Positions 7,630-16,757 of a stretch of DNA of 64,000 bases are shown here, piece by piece. This DNA is from Pseudomonas rhizophila. GTDB lineage: Bacteria; Pseudomonadota; Gammaproteobacteria; Pseudomonadales; Pseudomonadaceae. The translations under genes and the position numbers were made by a program. Below the pieces are notes generated by a model. It was not told where the DNA came from. It did not search any database and saw nothing but the letters and a program-made list of their open reading frames with translations. Location: NCBI RefSeq assembly GCF_003033885.1, contig NZ_CP024081.1:4464288-4528287 (forward strand). The letters run 5' to 3'. How positions within the stretch are numbered: position 1 is the stretch's first letter; each line of letters opens with the position of its first letter.

Positions 7630-9192
7630 TTATGCCGGCGCGGAGGTACGGATCAGATGGTCAAAGGCGCTCAACGAAGCCTTGGCCCCCTCGCCTACGG
7701 CGATCACGATCTGCTTGTACGGAACAGTCGTCACGTCACCGGCGGCGAACACACCCGGGATCGAGGTTTCACCGCGGGCATCGACAATGATCTCGCCGCG
7801 TGGCGACAGCTCGACGGTGCCTTTGAGCCAATCGGTGTTAGGCAACAGACCGATCTGCACGAAGATCCCTTCCAGCGCCACGTCCCGTACTTCACCGCTT
7901 GGGCGGTCTTTGTAACGCAAGCCATTGACCTTCTGGCCATCGCCCGTCACTTCGGTGGTCTGGGCGTTGGTGATCACGGTCACGTTCGGCAGGCTGTGCA
8001 GTTTGCGCTGCAATACCGCGTCGGCACGCAATTGCACGTCGAACTCCAACAAAGTGACGTGGGCTACGATACCGGCCAGGTCAATGGCCGCTTCCACGCC
8101 GGAGTTACCGCCGCCGATCACTGCCACGCGTTTGCCTTTAAACAGCGGGCCGTCGCAGTGCGGGCAGTACGCCACGCCCTTGTTGCGGTACTGCTGCTCG
8201 CCCGGCACGTTCATTTCACGCCAGCGCGCACCGGTCGCCAGAATCACGGTCTTGGCCTTGAGGCTCGCACCACTGGCGAATTTGATTTCGTGCAGCGCGC
8301 CATCCTTGCCTGGTACCAATGCATCGGCGCGTTGCAGGTTCATGATGTCCACGTCGTACTGCTTGACGTGCTCTTCCAGGGCGACGGCCAATTTCGGCCC
8401 TTCGGTTTCCTGCACCGAGATGAAGTTCTCGATGGCCAGGGTGTCGAGCACCTGACCGCCGAAGCGCTCAGCCGCGACACCGGTGCGGATGCCCTTGCGG
8501 GCCGCATAGATAGCCGCCGAAGCGCCGGCTGGGCCACCGCCCACCACCAGCACATCAAAAGCCTGCTTGGCGCTGATCTTCTCAGCCTGGCGCTCGATAC
8601 CACTGGTGTCGATCTTGGCGAGGATTTCTTCCAGGCCCATGCGGCCCTGGCCAAAGTTCACGCCATTGAGATAAACACTCGGCACGGCCATGATCTGGCG
8701 TTCGTCGACCTCGGCCTGGAACAGCGCGCCGTCGATGGCGACGTGGCGGATATTCGGGTTCAGCACCGCCATCAGGTTCAGGGCCTGGACCACGTCCGGG
8801 CAGTTCTGGCAGGACAGCGAGAAATAGGTCTCGAAGTTGAACTCGCCTTCAAGGGAGCGAATCTGTTCGATGACTTCGACACTGGCCTTGGAAGGATGAC
8901 CGCCGACTTGCAGCAAGGCCAACACCAGCGAAGTGAATTCGTGGCCCATGGGGATACCGGCAAAACGCAGGCTGATATCGGCTCCTGGGCGATTCAACGA
9001 AAACGAAGGCTTGCGCGCATCGGTGCCGTTGTCGAGCAAGGTAATCTGGTCACACAGACTGGCAACGTCTTTGAGTAACGCGAGCATTTCCTGGGATTTC
9101 GCACCGTCGTCGAGGGAGGCGACGATCTCGATCGGCTGGGTGACCCGTTCCAGGTATGACTTCAACTGAGCTTTAAGATTGGCGTCCAACAT
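7630..9192 (-). CDS. ahpF: Alkyl hydroperoxide reductase subunit F
   Basis: A 520-residue flavoprotein disulfide reductase that passes electrons from NADH to AhpC. The N-terminal thioredoxin-like repeat carries Cys128 and Cys131 (SCQNCPD). The FAD-binding GGGPAG follows near residue 218. The second redox pair is Cys343/Cys346 ([10 protein letters not shown]), and the NAD-binding GGGNSG comes after it. The start at 9192 (MLDANLK) matches the family; five codons of open frame precede it. It lies downstream of ahpC, separated by a terminator hairpin. Confidence 0.96.
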   Translation of the reverse strand: MLDANLKAQLKSYLERVTQPIEIVASLDDGAKSQEMLALLKDVASLCDQITLLDNGTDARKPSFSLNRPGADISLRFAGIPMGHEFTSLVLALLQVGGHPSKASVEVIEQIRSLEGEFNFETYFSLSCQNCPDVVQALNLMAVLNPNIRHVAIDGALFQAEVDERQIMAVPSVYLNGVNFGQGRMGLEEILAKIDTSGIERQAEKISAKQAFDVLVVGGGPAGASAAIYAARKGIRTGVAAERFGGQVLDTLAIENFISVQETEGPKLAVALEEHVKQYDVDIMNLQRADALVPGKDGALHEIKFASGASLKAKTVILATGARWREMNVPGEQQYRNKGVAYCPHCDGPLFKGKRVAVIGGGNSGVEAAIDLAGIVAHVTLLEFDVQLRADAVLQRKLHSLPNVTVITNAQTTEVTGDGQKVNGLRYKDRPSGEVRDVALEGIFVQIGLLPNTDWLKGTVELSPRGEIIVDARGETSIPGVFAAGDVTTVPYKQIVIAVGEGAKASLSAFDHLIRTSAPA

Positions 9193-9221
9193 ACGGGCGA
9201 TTTCCATTTTTTGAATTTCAG

Positions 9222-9262
9222 AAAAAACAACGCCCGAGCGAATCTCGCCCGGGCGTTTTTTG
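9222..9262 (-). terminator. Terminator hairpin between ahpC and ahpF
   Basis: The stem CGCCCGAGCGA / TCGCCCGGGCG is followed on the minus strand by a T run (AAAAAA at 9222-9227). It lies downstream of ahpC and just ahead of the ahpF start, so ahpF expression needs read-through or its own promoter. Confidence 0.85.
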
Positions 9263-9316
9263 GGGCGAAGCGGCTTGCTTGATTAAGAGCGGATCGCCCT
9301 CGGATGACTCACAGAC

Positions 9317-9880
9317 TTAGATCTTGCCGACCAGGTCCAGGGACGGAGCCAGAGTGGCCTCGCCTTCTTTCCACTTGGCTGGGCAGACTTCGCCCGGGTG
9401 AGCAGCAACGTACTGAGCAGCCTTGACCTTGCGCAGCAGCTCGGAAGCGTCACGGCCTACACCACCGTCGTTGATTTCAACGATCTTGATCTGACCTTCA
9501 GGGTTGATCACGAAAGTACCGCGGTCAGCCAGGCCAACTTCTTCGATCAGCACGTCGAAGTTGCGGGAGATGACGTGGGTCGGGTCACCGATCATGGTGT
9601 ACTGGATCTTGCCAATGGCTGGCGAGGTGTTGTGCCAGGCAGCGTGAGCAAAGTGAGTGTCGGTGGAGACGCTGTAGATTTCGACACCCAGCTTCTTGAA
9701 TTCAGCGTAGTTGTCGGCCAGGTCTTCCAGCTCGGTTGGGCAAACGAAGGTGAAGTCGGCCGGGTAGAAGAACACCACGGACCACTTGCCTTTCAGATCG
9801 GCATCCGAAACCTGGACGAATTCGCCGTTTTTGAAAGCGGTAGCGTTGAACGGTTTAACTTGGCTGTTGATGATAGGCAT
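9317..9880 (-). CDS. ahpC: Alkyl hydroperoxide reductase subunit C (peroxiredoxin)
   Basis: A 187-residue typical 2-Cys peroxiredoxin that reduces hydrogen peroxide and organic hydroperoxides. The peroxidatic Cys47 lies in [10 protein letters not shown] and the resolving Cys166 in GEVCPAKW. The start at 9880 ([11 protein letters not shown]) has GGAG upstream; the longer open frame is not family-like. It pairs with ahpF next to it. In Pseudomonas the pair is usually controlled by OxyR, but no OxyR site could be assigned by eye. Confidence 0.97.
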   Translation of the reverse strand: MPIINSQVKPFNATAFKNGEFVQVSDADLKGKWSVVFFYPADFTFVCPTELEDLADNYAEFKKLGVEIYSVSTDTHFAHAAWHNTSPAIGKIQYTMIGDPTHVISRNFDVLIEEVGLADRGTFVINPEGQIKIVEINDGGVGRDASELLRKVKAAQYVAAHPGEVCPAKWKEGEATLAPSLDLVGKI

Positions 9881-10016
9881 TGATGACTCTCCGTCAGGGG
9901 TTGAAAAGTTGATGACGTGAATCTTAACCACTCATCCCCCGGCAGGCTCATTGGCAAACCTGATGTGAATGATTGGTTTTGGCTATCAGCCGCTTAATAG
10001 ATAGAAGAAAACCTAA

Positions 10017-10042
10017 TATGGCGAGCGGGCTCGCTCGCCATA
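10017..10042. terminator. Perfect hairpin after the glutathione reductase gene
   Basis: TATGGCGAGCG and CGCTCGCCATA form an 11-bp perfect stem with a four-base loop. It lies 16 bases past the reductase stop (minus strand) and may protect or end the transcript. There is no strong T run, so classical termination is uncertain. It could also be a REP fragment. Confidence 0.5.
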
Positions 10043-10057
10043 GGTGGGTCCCAAGGA

Positions 10058-11416
10058 TCAGGACGCTACGGGAGTTCGCATCGTGACGAATTCCTCGGCG
10101 GCAGTCGGGTGTACGCCGATGGTCTCGTCGAAATCACGCTTGGTAGCGCCAGCCTTGAGCGCGATGGCAAGCCCCTGGACGATTTCCCCGGCATCCGGCC
10201 CGACCATGTGGCAGCCCAGCACTTTGTCCGTGCGGGCATCCACCACCAGCTTCATCAGCGTGCGCTCCTGGCAGTCGGTGAGGGTCAGTTTCATCGGGCG
10301 GAAGCGGCTTTCGAACACCTGGACTTCCTTCCCCTCCTCCCTGGCTTGCTCTTCGGTCAGGCCGACCGTGCCAATATTCGGCAGGCTGAACACAGCCGTG
10401 GGGATCATCCGGTAATCCACCAGACGATACTGCTCGGGCTTGAACAGCCGCCGCGCCACCGCCATGCCTTCAGCCAGGGCGACGGGGGTGAGTTGTACCC
10501 GACCGATCACATCACCAATGGCCAGGATCGACGGTTCAGCGGTCTCGTACTTTTCGTTGACCTTGACGAAGCCCTTCTCGTCCAGCGTGACACCGGTGTG
10601 TTCAAGGCCCAGATTGTCGAGCATCGGCCGCCGGCCGGTGGCGTAGAACACGCAATCGGTGGCCAGTATGCGACCATCCTTGAGCTCTACCTCCAGGCTG
10701 CCATCGGCCAGTTTTTCGATGCTTTTGATGTCCGCGTTGAATTGCAGATCCAGGCCGCGACGGCTCAGCTCTTCGGCCAGATGCTTACGTACCGCGCCAT
10801 CAAAGCCGCGCAGGAACAGCTCACCGCGATACAGCAACGAGGTCTGCGCGCCCATGCCATGGAAGATTCCGGCGAACTCCACGGCAATGTAGCCACCGCC
10901 CACCACGATGACGCGCTTAGGCAGTTCCTTGAGGAAAAACGCCTCGTTGGAGCTGATCGCGTGCTCACGGCCCGGAATGTCCGGTATCACCGGCCAGCCG
11001 CCTGTGGCGATCATGATGTGTTCGGCGGTGTAGCGCTGGCCGTTGATCTCGACCTCATGGGGTCCGGTGAGCCTGGCGTGGCCCTCGTGCAACACCACGC
11101 CGCTGTTGACCAGCAGGTTGCGGTATATCCCGTTGAGGCGATTGATTTCCCGATCTTTGTTGGCGATCAGCGTGGCCCAGTCGAAACTCGCTTCTCCCGT
11201 CGTCCAGCCATAGGCCGACGCTTGCTCGAGGTCCTCGGCATAATGCGCACCGTAGACCAGCAGTTTCTTCGGCACACACCCCACGTTCACGCAGGTACCG
11301 CCCAGGTAGCGGCTCTCCGCCACGGCCACCTTGGCCCCGAAACCGGCCGCGAACCGCGCAGCCCGCACACCGCCGGAACCGGCGCCAATCACATACAAGT
11401 CAAAATCGTAGGCCAT
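10058..11416 (-). CDS. gor: Glutathione-disulfide reductase
   Basis: A 452-residue FAD flavoprotein that regenerates reduced glutathione with NADPH. The N-terminal FAD motif is GAGSGG (residues 11-16). The redox pair is Cys42/Cys47 in [14 protein letters not shown]. The nucleotide-binding [11 protein letters not shown] lies near residue 175. The catalytic HPTAAEE is near residue 436. The start at 11416 has AGGAGAGAG upstream. It fits the neighbouring glyoxalase, which consumes glutathione, and the peroxide reductases. Confidence 0.96.
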   Translation of the reverse strand: MAYDFDLYVIGAGSGGVRAARFAAGFGAKVAVAESRYLGGTCVNVGCVPKKLLVYGAHYAEDLEQASAYGWTTGEASFDWATLIANKDREINRLNGIYRNLLVNSGVVLHEGHARLTGPHEVEINGQRYTAEHIMIATGGWPVIPDIPGREHAISSNEAFFLKELPKRVIVVGGGYIAVEFAGIFHGMGAQTSLLYRGELFLRGFDGAVRKHLAEELSRRGLDLQFNADIKSIEKLADGSLEVELKDGRILATDCVFYATGRRPMLDNLGLEHTGVTLDEKGFVKVNEKYETAEPSILAIGDVIGRVQLTPVALAEGMAVARRLFKPEQYRLVDYRMIPTAVFSLPNIGTVGLTEEQAREEGKEVQVFESRFRPMKLTLTDCQERTLMKLVVDARTDKVLGCHMVGPDAGEIVQGLAIALKAGATKRDFDETIGVHPTAAEEFVTMRTPVAS

Positions 11417-11545
11417 TTTCTCTCTCCTTCGGCAGGCCATCAGCATACCTGCTGTTTTCACGCGAGGCAGCGTTGCGATGGTTATGGGGGCGGGAAATGA
11501 AAAAGCCAGGCGAAATGGGTAACACCGATCAGTCGGGCCAAAACC

Positions 11546-11635
11546 TGTGGGAGCGAGCCTGCTCGCGATAGCGGTGGGTCAGCTTGTGGTGATGCTGGAT
11601 GTGCCGGCGCCATCGCGAGCAAGCCCGCTCCCACA
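11546..11635. repeat. REPIN (inverted REP pair)
   Basis: The left arm is TGTGGGAGCGAGCCTGCTCG. The right arm is the variant CGAGCAAGCCCGCTCCCACA. Confidence 0.9.
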
Positions 11636-11666
11636 GGGGTTTTGTTGGAGTGAGAGCATTATCCAG

Positions 11667-11702
11667 ACAAAAAAACGCCCCGAACCGGTCGGGGCGTTTT
11701 TC
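11667..11702 (-). terminator. Terminator of galU
   Basis: Hairpin ACGCCCCGA / TCGGGGCGT with a run of As on the left (minus-strand Ts), about 20 bases beyond the galU stop. Confidence 0.9.
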
Positions 11703-11720
11703 AAGGTGCGGCGCAGGCGA

Positions 11721-12560
11721 TCAGTACGCCTTACCCGTCTTGTAGAAGTTCTCGAAGCAGAAGTTGGTCGCGTCGATGTAGCCTTCGGCGCCACCGCAGT
11801 CGAAACGCTTGCCTTTGAATTTGTAGGCCATGACGCAGCCGTTCTGGGCCTGCTTCATCAGGGCGTCGGTGATCTGGATTTCACCGCCCTTGCCTGGCTC
11901 GGTCTGTTCGATCAGGTCGAAGATGTCCGGGGTCAGGATGTAGCGACCGATGATCGCCAGGTTCGACGGTGCATCTTCAGGCTTTGGTTTTTCAACCATG
12001 CTGTGGACGCGGTAGATGTCGTCGCGGATCATTTCGCCGGCGATTACGCCGTACTTGTTGGTTTCCTGCGGATCGACTTCCTGGATCGCCACGATGGAGC
12101 AGCGGAACTGCTTGTACAGCTTGACCATCTGGGTCAACACGCCGTCGCCTTCGAGGTTGACGCACAGGTCGTCCGCCAGGACCACGGCGAAAGGTTCGTC
12201 ACCAATCAGTGGGCGACCGGTCAGGATCGCGTGGCCCAGGCCTTTCATTTCGGTCTGGCGGGTGTAGGAGAACGAACATTCGTCCAGCAGTTTGCGGATG
12301 CCGACCAGGTACTTCTCTTTGTCGGTGCCCTTGATCTGGTTTTCCAGCTCGTAGCTGATGTCGAAATGGTCTTCCAGGGCGCGCTTGCCGCGGCCAGTAA
12401 CGATGGAGATTTCCGTCAAGCCCGCAGCAAGGGCTTCTTCGACGCCGTACTGGATCAGTGGCTTGTTCACCACCGGCAGCATTTCTTTGGGCATGGCTTT
12501 AGTCGCTGGCAGGAAGCGAGTACCGTAACCGGCTGCTGGGAACAAGCATTTCTTGATCAT
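11721..12560 (-). CDS. galU: UTP-glucose-1-phosphate uridylyltransferase
   Basis: A 279-residue nucleotidyltransferase that makes UDP-glucose for lipopolysaccharide core, exopolysaccharide and osmolyte synthesis. The N-terminal nucleotide-binding motif is FPAAGYGTRFLPATKAMPKE, with the family pattern GxGTRxLPxTK and a following K-E-M. Length is normal. It stands alone, with its own terminator and no partner gene next to it. Confidence 0.96.
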   Translation of the reverse strand: MIKKCLFPAAGYGTRFLPATKAMPKEMLPVVNKPLIQYGVEEALAAGLTEISIVTGRGKRALEDHFDISYELENQIKGTDKEKYLVGIRKLLDECSFSYTRQTEMKGLGHAILTGRPLIGDEPFAVVLADDLCVNLEGDGVLTQMVKLYKQFRCSIVAIQEVDPQETNKYGVIAGEMIRDDIYRVHSMVEKPKPEDAPSNLAIIGRYILTPDIFDLIEQTEPGKGGEIQITDALMKQAQNGCVMAYKFKGKRFDCGGAEGYIDATNFCFENFYKTGKAY

Positions 12561-12793
12561 ATAAGTCCTTGAAAAGGCGGTGTGTACGAGTTTCGGCGCA
12601 GTCTAATCAGGCCGCAGGCACCTTACAATGCCCAAGCTGGCCAACCGATGCCATCATAGAGAAATAAAAAATGGCGGATAGTTCAATCATCTTTCATTGC
12701 GAGGGCCAAGCGGTCTCACTGTACGCTCATGGGCGCTGTTTGCGAGCATTTGACGTATCATGGCGCTCTTGATCCCGCCAATGAGGCAGTTAG

Positions 12794-13009
12794 ATGTCGG
12801 CAACAAAAAACGCAAACGGTTATTCGGTCAGCCAGGACAAAGACGGTCAGTGGTGGATCATCAACTACCACGGTGAACAGGTCGCCGGCCCCTTGCCCAG
12901 CAAAGCGATGGCGGTGGAAGTGGCCGCCGTGTTTCAGGACGAGCGCGCTGCCCCGGCAACCAAAGAGCGTGAAACGGCTCCAGCGCGCAGCCCCCGTCGT
13001 AAAAAGTAA
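12794..13009 (+). CDS. Small hypothetical protein (71 aa)
   Basis: Starts with ATG and has GAGG nine bases upstream. The N-terminal half contains aromatic DGQWWIINYHGEQV. The C-terminus is basic and rich in Lys/Arg (SPRRKK). No signal peptide or membrane helix is seen. I do not recognise a domain with certainty. The basic tail could bind nucleic acid, but that is only inference from composition. Confidence 0.65.
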   Translation: MSATKNANGYSVSQDKDGQWWIINYHGEQVAGPLPSKAMAVEVAAVFQDERAAPATKERETAPARSPRRKK

Positions 13010-13125
13010 CGAGACAAGCCTCAAGTAAATGTCGCCTGGACATGGAACGGGGCTTTGTTTATCTGTACCGAAATGGCCATTCGCTATAACCTCGCGCCAG
13101 CCCCTTCCTTCTCGATGACGATTCC

Positions 13126-13407
13126 ATGAAAAAATTTCTGGCGCTGTTTGCAGTCCTGGCCCTGGCAGGCTGTGCCACAGCCGAAAAAACCTACCTGAAC
13201 ACCGGCGAACAAGGCCTGACCATCGATTGCTCGGGCGAAGCGAACTCCTGGGCCACCTGTTATGAAAAGGCTGACGCCTCCTGTGCCGGCACCGGCTACC
13301 GCATCGTCGGTACCGATGGCACGCCGCAAGCCAAGGAAAGCGACAAGACCCTGGGTGTGGATGTCGGCAACTTCACCAGCCGCAGCGTCCTGGTGGTGTG
13401 TAAATAA
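13126..13407 (+). CDS. Small lipoprotein (93 aa)
   Basis: The N-terminus MKKFLALFAVLALAGC is a complete lipoprotein signal with lipobox LAGC and lipidated Cys16. The mature part has four further cysteines (DCSGEA, ATCYEKA, SCAGTG and VVCK), likely two disulfides. The residue after Cys16 is Ala, so outer-membrane localisation is expected. Function unknown. Confidence 0.8.
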   Translation: MKKFLALFAVLALAGCATAEKTYLNTGEQGLTIDCSGEANSWATCYEKADASCAGTGYRIVGTDGTPQAKESDKTLGVDVGNFTSRSVLVVCK

Positions 13408-13424
13408 ACCCGTGGTCTGACATC

Positions 13425-13655
13425 TCAGATGTGGATCTCGGCGAACTTGATCCCCAGGCCGCGGATGATCTCGATCAGGTCATCGAGGCGGCTGAAGGAT
13501 TCAACTTCGTCCTGGTCGTCCACCAGAAAAAAGCTGCGTCCTGCGCTTTTCTTGAAAAAGACGATCCACTCCCCCGGGGTCGCCGGGTTCTGAATCACAT
13601 GGGTGGCGCAGATAAGACCTTCTGCATGGCGCTCACGCACCTGCTCGCGCTTCAT
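13425..13655 (-). CDS. Small conserved-type hypothetical protein (76 aa)
   Basis: ATG start with GGAG upstream and a normal amino acid composition for a folded soluble protein. Features include EWIVFFKKSAGRSFFLVDD (residues about 30-48) and an acidic helix ESFSRLDDLIEIIRGLG near the C-terminus. No domain is recognised. It is convergent with the lipoprotein gene at 13126. Confidence 0.65.
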   Translation of the reverse strand: MKREQVRERHAEGLICATHVIQNPATPGEWIVFFKKSAGRSFFLVDDQDEVESFSRLDDLIEIIRGLGIKFAEIHI

Positions 13656-13675
13656 CGACTGACTCCATAAATGAC

Positions 13676-13709
13676 AATGCCGCCAACGTCGACCGTGGCG
13701 GCATTTTTT
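13676..13709 (+). terminator. Rho-independent terminator-like hairpin
   Basis: AATGCCGCCA and TGGCGGCATT form a 10-bp stem followed by TTTTTT on the plus strand. The nearest plus-strand gene is the lipoprotein ending at 13407, so it may end a longer transcript. Confidence 0.75.
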
Positions 13710-13764
13710 GTCGAGGGCAGCAGTTTATCCGATGCCCGGCCTGCTCGTCAGGCCGAGCCCGGGC

Positions 13765-14115
13765 TCAACCGGAAATGCAGGCGTTGGCCGCATCCTGCAC
13801 ATCACCCGGACGCACGGGCACGTTGGACAGGCTTTCGTGCAGCTTGATACTGCTGCCACTGGAGCGCTCGTCAATGTCGAACACCGCCGCCGGCAGCGTC
13901 GACAATTTGCCGGGGACGATCAAGCGCACGCCATTCTTGTGAGGTTCCATTTGCAGCGGACCCCGGGTGCTGGCCAGCTTGTCAGCGACGCACTGGGCAT
14001 ATTCCTGAGGTTTCTTTCCGGAGATGACATTCATGGTGGGCGGCGTCTGGTTGATGTCCGATACCGATGCACATCCACTCATGGCCAATGCCAACACCCA
14101 CACGCTGCGCTTCAT
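13765..14115 (-). CDS. Small lipoprotein (116 aa)
   Basis: The start at 14115 has GGAGG upstream and gives a lipoprotein signal, MKRSVWVLALAMSGC, with Cys15 as the acylated residue. The mature domain contains YAQCVADKLAS and ends DAANACISG, so one disulfide is possible. No domain is recognised with confidence. A longer open frame upstream is not used because the signal would be internal. Confidence 0.75.
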   Translation of the reverse strand: MKRSVWVLALAMSGCASVSDINQTPPTMNVISGKKPQEYAQCVADKLASTRGPLQMEPHKNGVRLIVPGKLSTLPAAVFDIDERSSGSSIKLHESLSNVPVRPGDVQDAANACISG

Positions 14116-14314
14116 ATGATTCCTCCGATAAAGATCCTCCGACAATGCAAACGCTGCTTTTCTCCAGCATCCTGCGTCTTTTTTTGCGCATCCTGCGATA
14201 AATGAACAAAGCGTGGGGCGCAGGCCGGATATTAGCACCCGGTGCTGATAAACTGCGCAGCATTGACCTTGCTATCGTTTTGATTTGGTAGAAAAAGCCC
14301 TTCTGGAGGCGCCC

Positions 14315-14617
14315 ATGAAATTCATACACCAGCGCGAACACCTCAACGAAGACGATATCGTCGTCATCGAATGCTCTCAAATGTGCAACATCCGCTTGAT
14401 GAACGACGCCAACTTCCGCAGCTTCAAGAACGGCGGCCGGCACACCTATCACGGCGGCGCGTTCGACACGTTCCCGGCCAGGATCACCGCACCGAGCACC
14501 GGTTTCTGGAACATCACCATCGACACCGTCAACCGCCGTGCCATCAGCGTCACGCGCAAGCCGACCCTGACCCACAAAATCAAAATCATCCGGCGCTCCA
14601 GCTCGAAACTGAGCTGA
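14315..14617 (+). CDS. DUF1883 domain protein
   Basis: A 100-residue protein starting MKFIHQREHLNEDD with GGAGG nine bases upstream. The pattern DIVVIECSQMCNIRLMND, then HTYHGGAFDTFPA and ITIDTVN, resembles DUF1883, a small beta-rich family. No signal peptide. Biochemical role unknown. The 56-codon gene at 14645 follows 27 bases later and may be co-transcribed. Confidence 0.75.
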   Translation: MKFIHQREHLNEDDIVVIECSQMCNIRLMNDANFRSFKNGGRHTYHGGAFDTFPARITAPSTGFWNITIDTVNRRAISVTRKPTLTHKIKIIRRSSSKLS

Positions 14618-14644
14618 GCATCGCCCTTCAAGACAGGCAAAACC

Positions 14645-14815
14645 GTGGCCCAGACAACCAAATACGTCATCAAGTACAAGCTCAACGGCGAACGCCGCTT
14701 CGAATTCGCGCAACTGGAAACCGGCACAAAGGAAGAAGCCATGGCAGCGCTGCAGGCGATCCATGGCCAGACCGATGATGTGATCAGCGACGTCAGGGTC
14801 AGTAAACCGTTGTAA
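14645..14815 (+). CDS. Very small hypothetical protein (56 aa)
   Basis: A GTG-start ORF with GACAGG upstream. The peptide runs (M)AQTTKYVIKYKLNGERRF through TGTKEEAMAALQAIHG to VSKPL. It is a beta-hairpin-like N-terminus followed by a helix. Codon use matches its neighbours and the frame is intact. It lies 27 bases after the DUF1883 gene on the same strand, so a two-gene unit is likely. Function unknown. Confidence 0.6.
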   Translation: MAQTTKYVIKYKLNGERRFEFAQLETGTKEEAMAALQAIHGQTDDVISDVRVSKPL

Positions 14816-14833
14816 AGGTTTCGTAGGCTCTTT

Positions 14834-14960
14834 GTGGCGAGGGGGCTTGCCCTGATTGGCGGCGCAGCAATCGTCAAGCCGGTGTACATCGCCTGCCGGA
14901 AGATTGCATCCGCCCCTTGGACCGGCTGCGCCAACCAGCGCAAGCAAGCGCCCTCGCCAC
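14834..14960. repeat. Degenerate REPIN, GTGGCGAGG type, with long loop
   Basis: The outer arms GTGGCGAGGGGGCTTGCC and GCAAGCGCCCTCGCCAC face each other across about 90 bases. The arms match imperfectly. Confidence 0.6.
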
Positions 14961-14974
14961 TAAGAATGCTTGCC

Positions 14975-16540
14975 TTATCTCAAATGTTGCACCGCAGGAA
15001 AATAAGACGATTTAAGTTGAAGAGTACTTCCCCCGGCTAAGTCTCTCACGACCCCATGGGTCTGATTCTCATGCCCCCGTCTCGCCCAATACCAAGAATT
15101 CGGCCAACCCAGTATCGAGGGTAAATCGCCTTCGTGCCGGTAGTTCCCAATGAAAGCATCATAGACAGCTTCCTCGAGTACCCCACCCTGCCCCCACATG
15201 ACACTGACCAGAAGTGAGACTATCTGCACGCCTGAAACCGTGATGGTATAGGACGCAGAGACGCCGTCCCCGTCGGTGACAGTGATTTGCGCCTGGCCAT
15301 TGCCCGCGGCACGCACATACCCCGTATCCGCGTCCACCACAGCCACTTGTGGGTTCGATGACGAGTATTTGTGGGGAGGAACCCCACCTACCGCGACACG
15401 CGTGTAACTCGCGTTGCTGGAGGGGATTGGATTGTTGGGCAATCGATGGTCCGCAATGACGTAGTTCTGCGTGGCCATGACATAGGCGTCCCCAAAGCTC
15501 AGAGGGAACGCCACGGTCAGGTCTCTTGCCGACGACACCTGACCGCTACCGTAGAGCGCTTTCGCGGTAAAACTGTGCTCACCGAGAGCCAGACCGATGA
15601 CGGCGAAGTTCCAGATACCATCGCTGCTGGCGTGGGCAGAACCTTTGAAATCGGCACCGTCAAAAATATCCACTCCTTTATCGCCACTGGCGGTGCCGCT
15701 GAGCATGACGGCCGTTTCCACAGTGCTTGCGCCATGCGGAATTTCAACTTCTTTGCCGTCCTTCACTGAGGTGATTTCTGGCGGAGCAAGTCGGTTCAGG
15801 TGAATATCCAGAACATAAACTGACGACTGACTGGAATTGCCCAACTGGTCGAGAACCCTGAACTCGACCTGTGCCCTGCGGTTGTCACCCGCTTCCTGGA
15901 ATTTGTCGGTGAACAGTGTCCTCACCTCCGGGACCGGGGCGCCGTCGGCTATCTCCCATTCATCGGTCGCATCGCCCAGCAGAAACTGAATACGATCGTA
16001 GGGCCGCCGGTTGCTGTAGTCGAAACCGAACGTCACCCCTTGCGCCGCCCGCTCGGCGCTGACCCCTTCGTCGATTACATCGGCTGGAATCAGCAGTTCC
16101 AGGCCTTCCGGCGCAGGTTCACCCGGAGCACGCAGGTGATACAGGAAGGTCAAGTCATCCGAGACCTCGTCGCCGCCGCTGGCGCGGGTCACTTTGTAGT
16201 ACAGCCGGTTGACGCAATGACGCAACCGCCTGTGGGGTACATACAAGCGCATGCGCAGGCTTTCCTCCCCCGGCCGGACTGTATCGCCTGTCACGGGAGC
16301 GGGCTCGTCATTGAGATACAAGTCAGCCCGATCATCCGCTTCCAATGTCCAGGAATGACTCTGGGCCAATACCCATGGATCAATCAGACATTCAAGGCCC
16401 TTGGGCTGGTCGTCGTAAAGGCTTTTGGGGATACCCACCTGGGCAATGCCGGCCGGTCTCACCGGGGTGACCCAACCCATGATGATCACAGGGTGCAACT
16501 TGAATAGTTCGTTCAATGTGCTGGATTGGATATCCATCAT
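14975..16540 (-). CDS. Ig-like repeat protein of unknown function
   Basis: A 521-residue protein beginning MMDIQSSTLNELFKLHP with AGGAG upstream. It has beta-sandwich segments of the bacterial Ig type: one ending VYVLDIHLNRLAPPEI, one with GTASGDKGVDIFDG near residue 305, and a Big_2-like unit with NPQVAVVDADTGYVRAAGNG followed by AQITVTDGDG near residue 420. The last 80 residues form a separate tail with VSVMWGQGGVLEEAVYDA and LGWPNSWYWARRGHEN. No signal peptide or membrane anchor is seen, which is odd for an Ig-repeat protein. It is divergent from the 2OG oxygenase gene. Confidence 0.7.
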   Translation of the reverse strand: MMDIQSSTLNELFKLHPVIIMGWVTPVRPAGIAQVGIPKSLYDDQPKGLECLIDPWVLAQSHSWTLEADDRADLYLNDEPAPVTGDTVRPGEESLRMRLYVPHRRLRHCVNRLYYKVTRASGGDEVSDDLTFLYHLRAPGEPAPEGLELLIPADVIDEGVSAERAAQGVTFGFDYSNRRPYDRIQFLLGDATDEWEIADGAPVPEVRTLFTDKFQEAGDNRRAQVEFRVLDQLGNSSQSSVYVLDIHLNRLAPPEITSVKDGKEVEIPHGASTVETAVMLSGTASGDKGVDIFDGADFKGSAHASSDGIWNFAVIGLALGEHSFTAKALYGSGQVSSARDLTVAFPLSFGDAYVMATQNYVIADHRLPNNPIPSSNASYTRVAVGGVPPHKYSSSNPQVAVVDADTGYVRAAGNGQAQITVTDGDGVSASYTITVSGVQIVSLLVSVMWGQGGVLEEAVYDAFIGNYRHEGDLPSILGWPNSWYWARRGHENQTHGVVRDLAGGSTLQLKSSYFPAVQHLR

Positions 16541-16757
16541 GCTCTCCTGGTGGGTGACAATCGCGAGCCTCTCGGGAACGTCGTTATCACACTCCAGGGC
16601 GGGGGAACTGGCTACTGTCAGATCTAACAGGTGTCGTGACGTTTGAGACAAATGGTTGGGTTGAGCTCGGTCAAGGGACATTGACCGCAAGCCCCGGAGT
16701 GCCGCAGACCTGAGCGCCTGCCAGACTGACCGCACTCTATTTGCCAGGTCTTCGATC

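Noticed and set aside
7432..9078. 548-codon plus-strand ORF opposite ahpF
   Set aside because: Antisense shadow of a well-conserved gene in GC-rich DNA; its protein has no family-like features and begins inside a REPIN.
10109..11500. 463-codon ORF opposite glutathione reductase
   Set aside because: Antisense shadow; composition rich in His/Gln/Arg as expected from reversed GC-rich codons.
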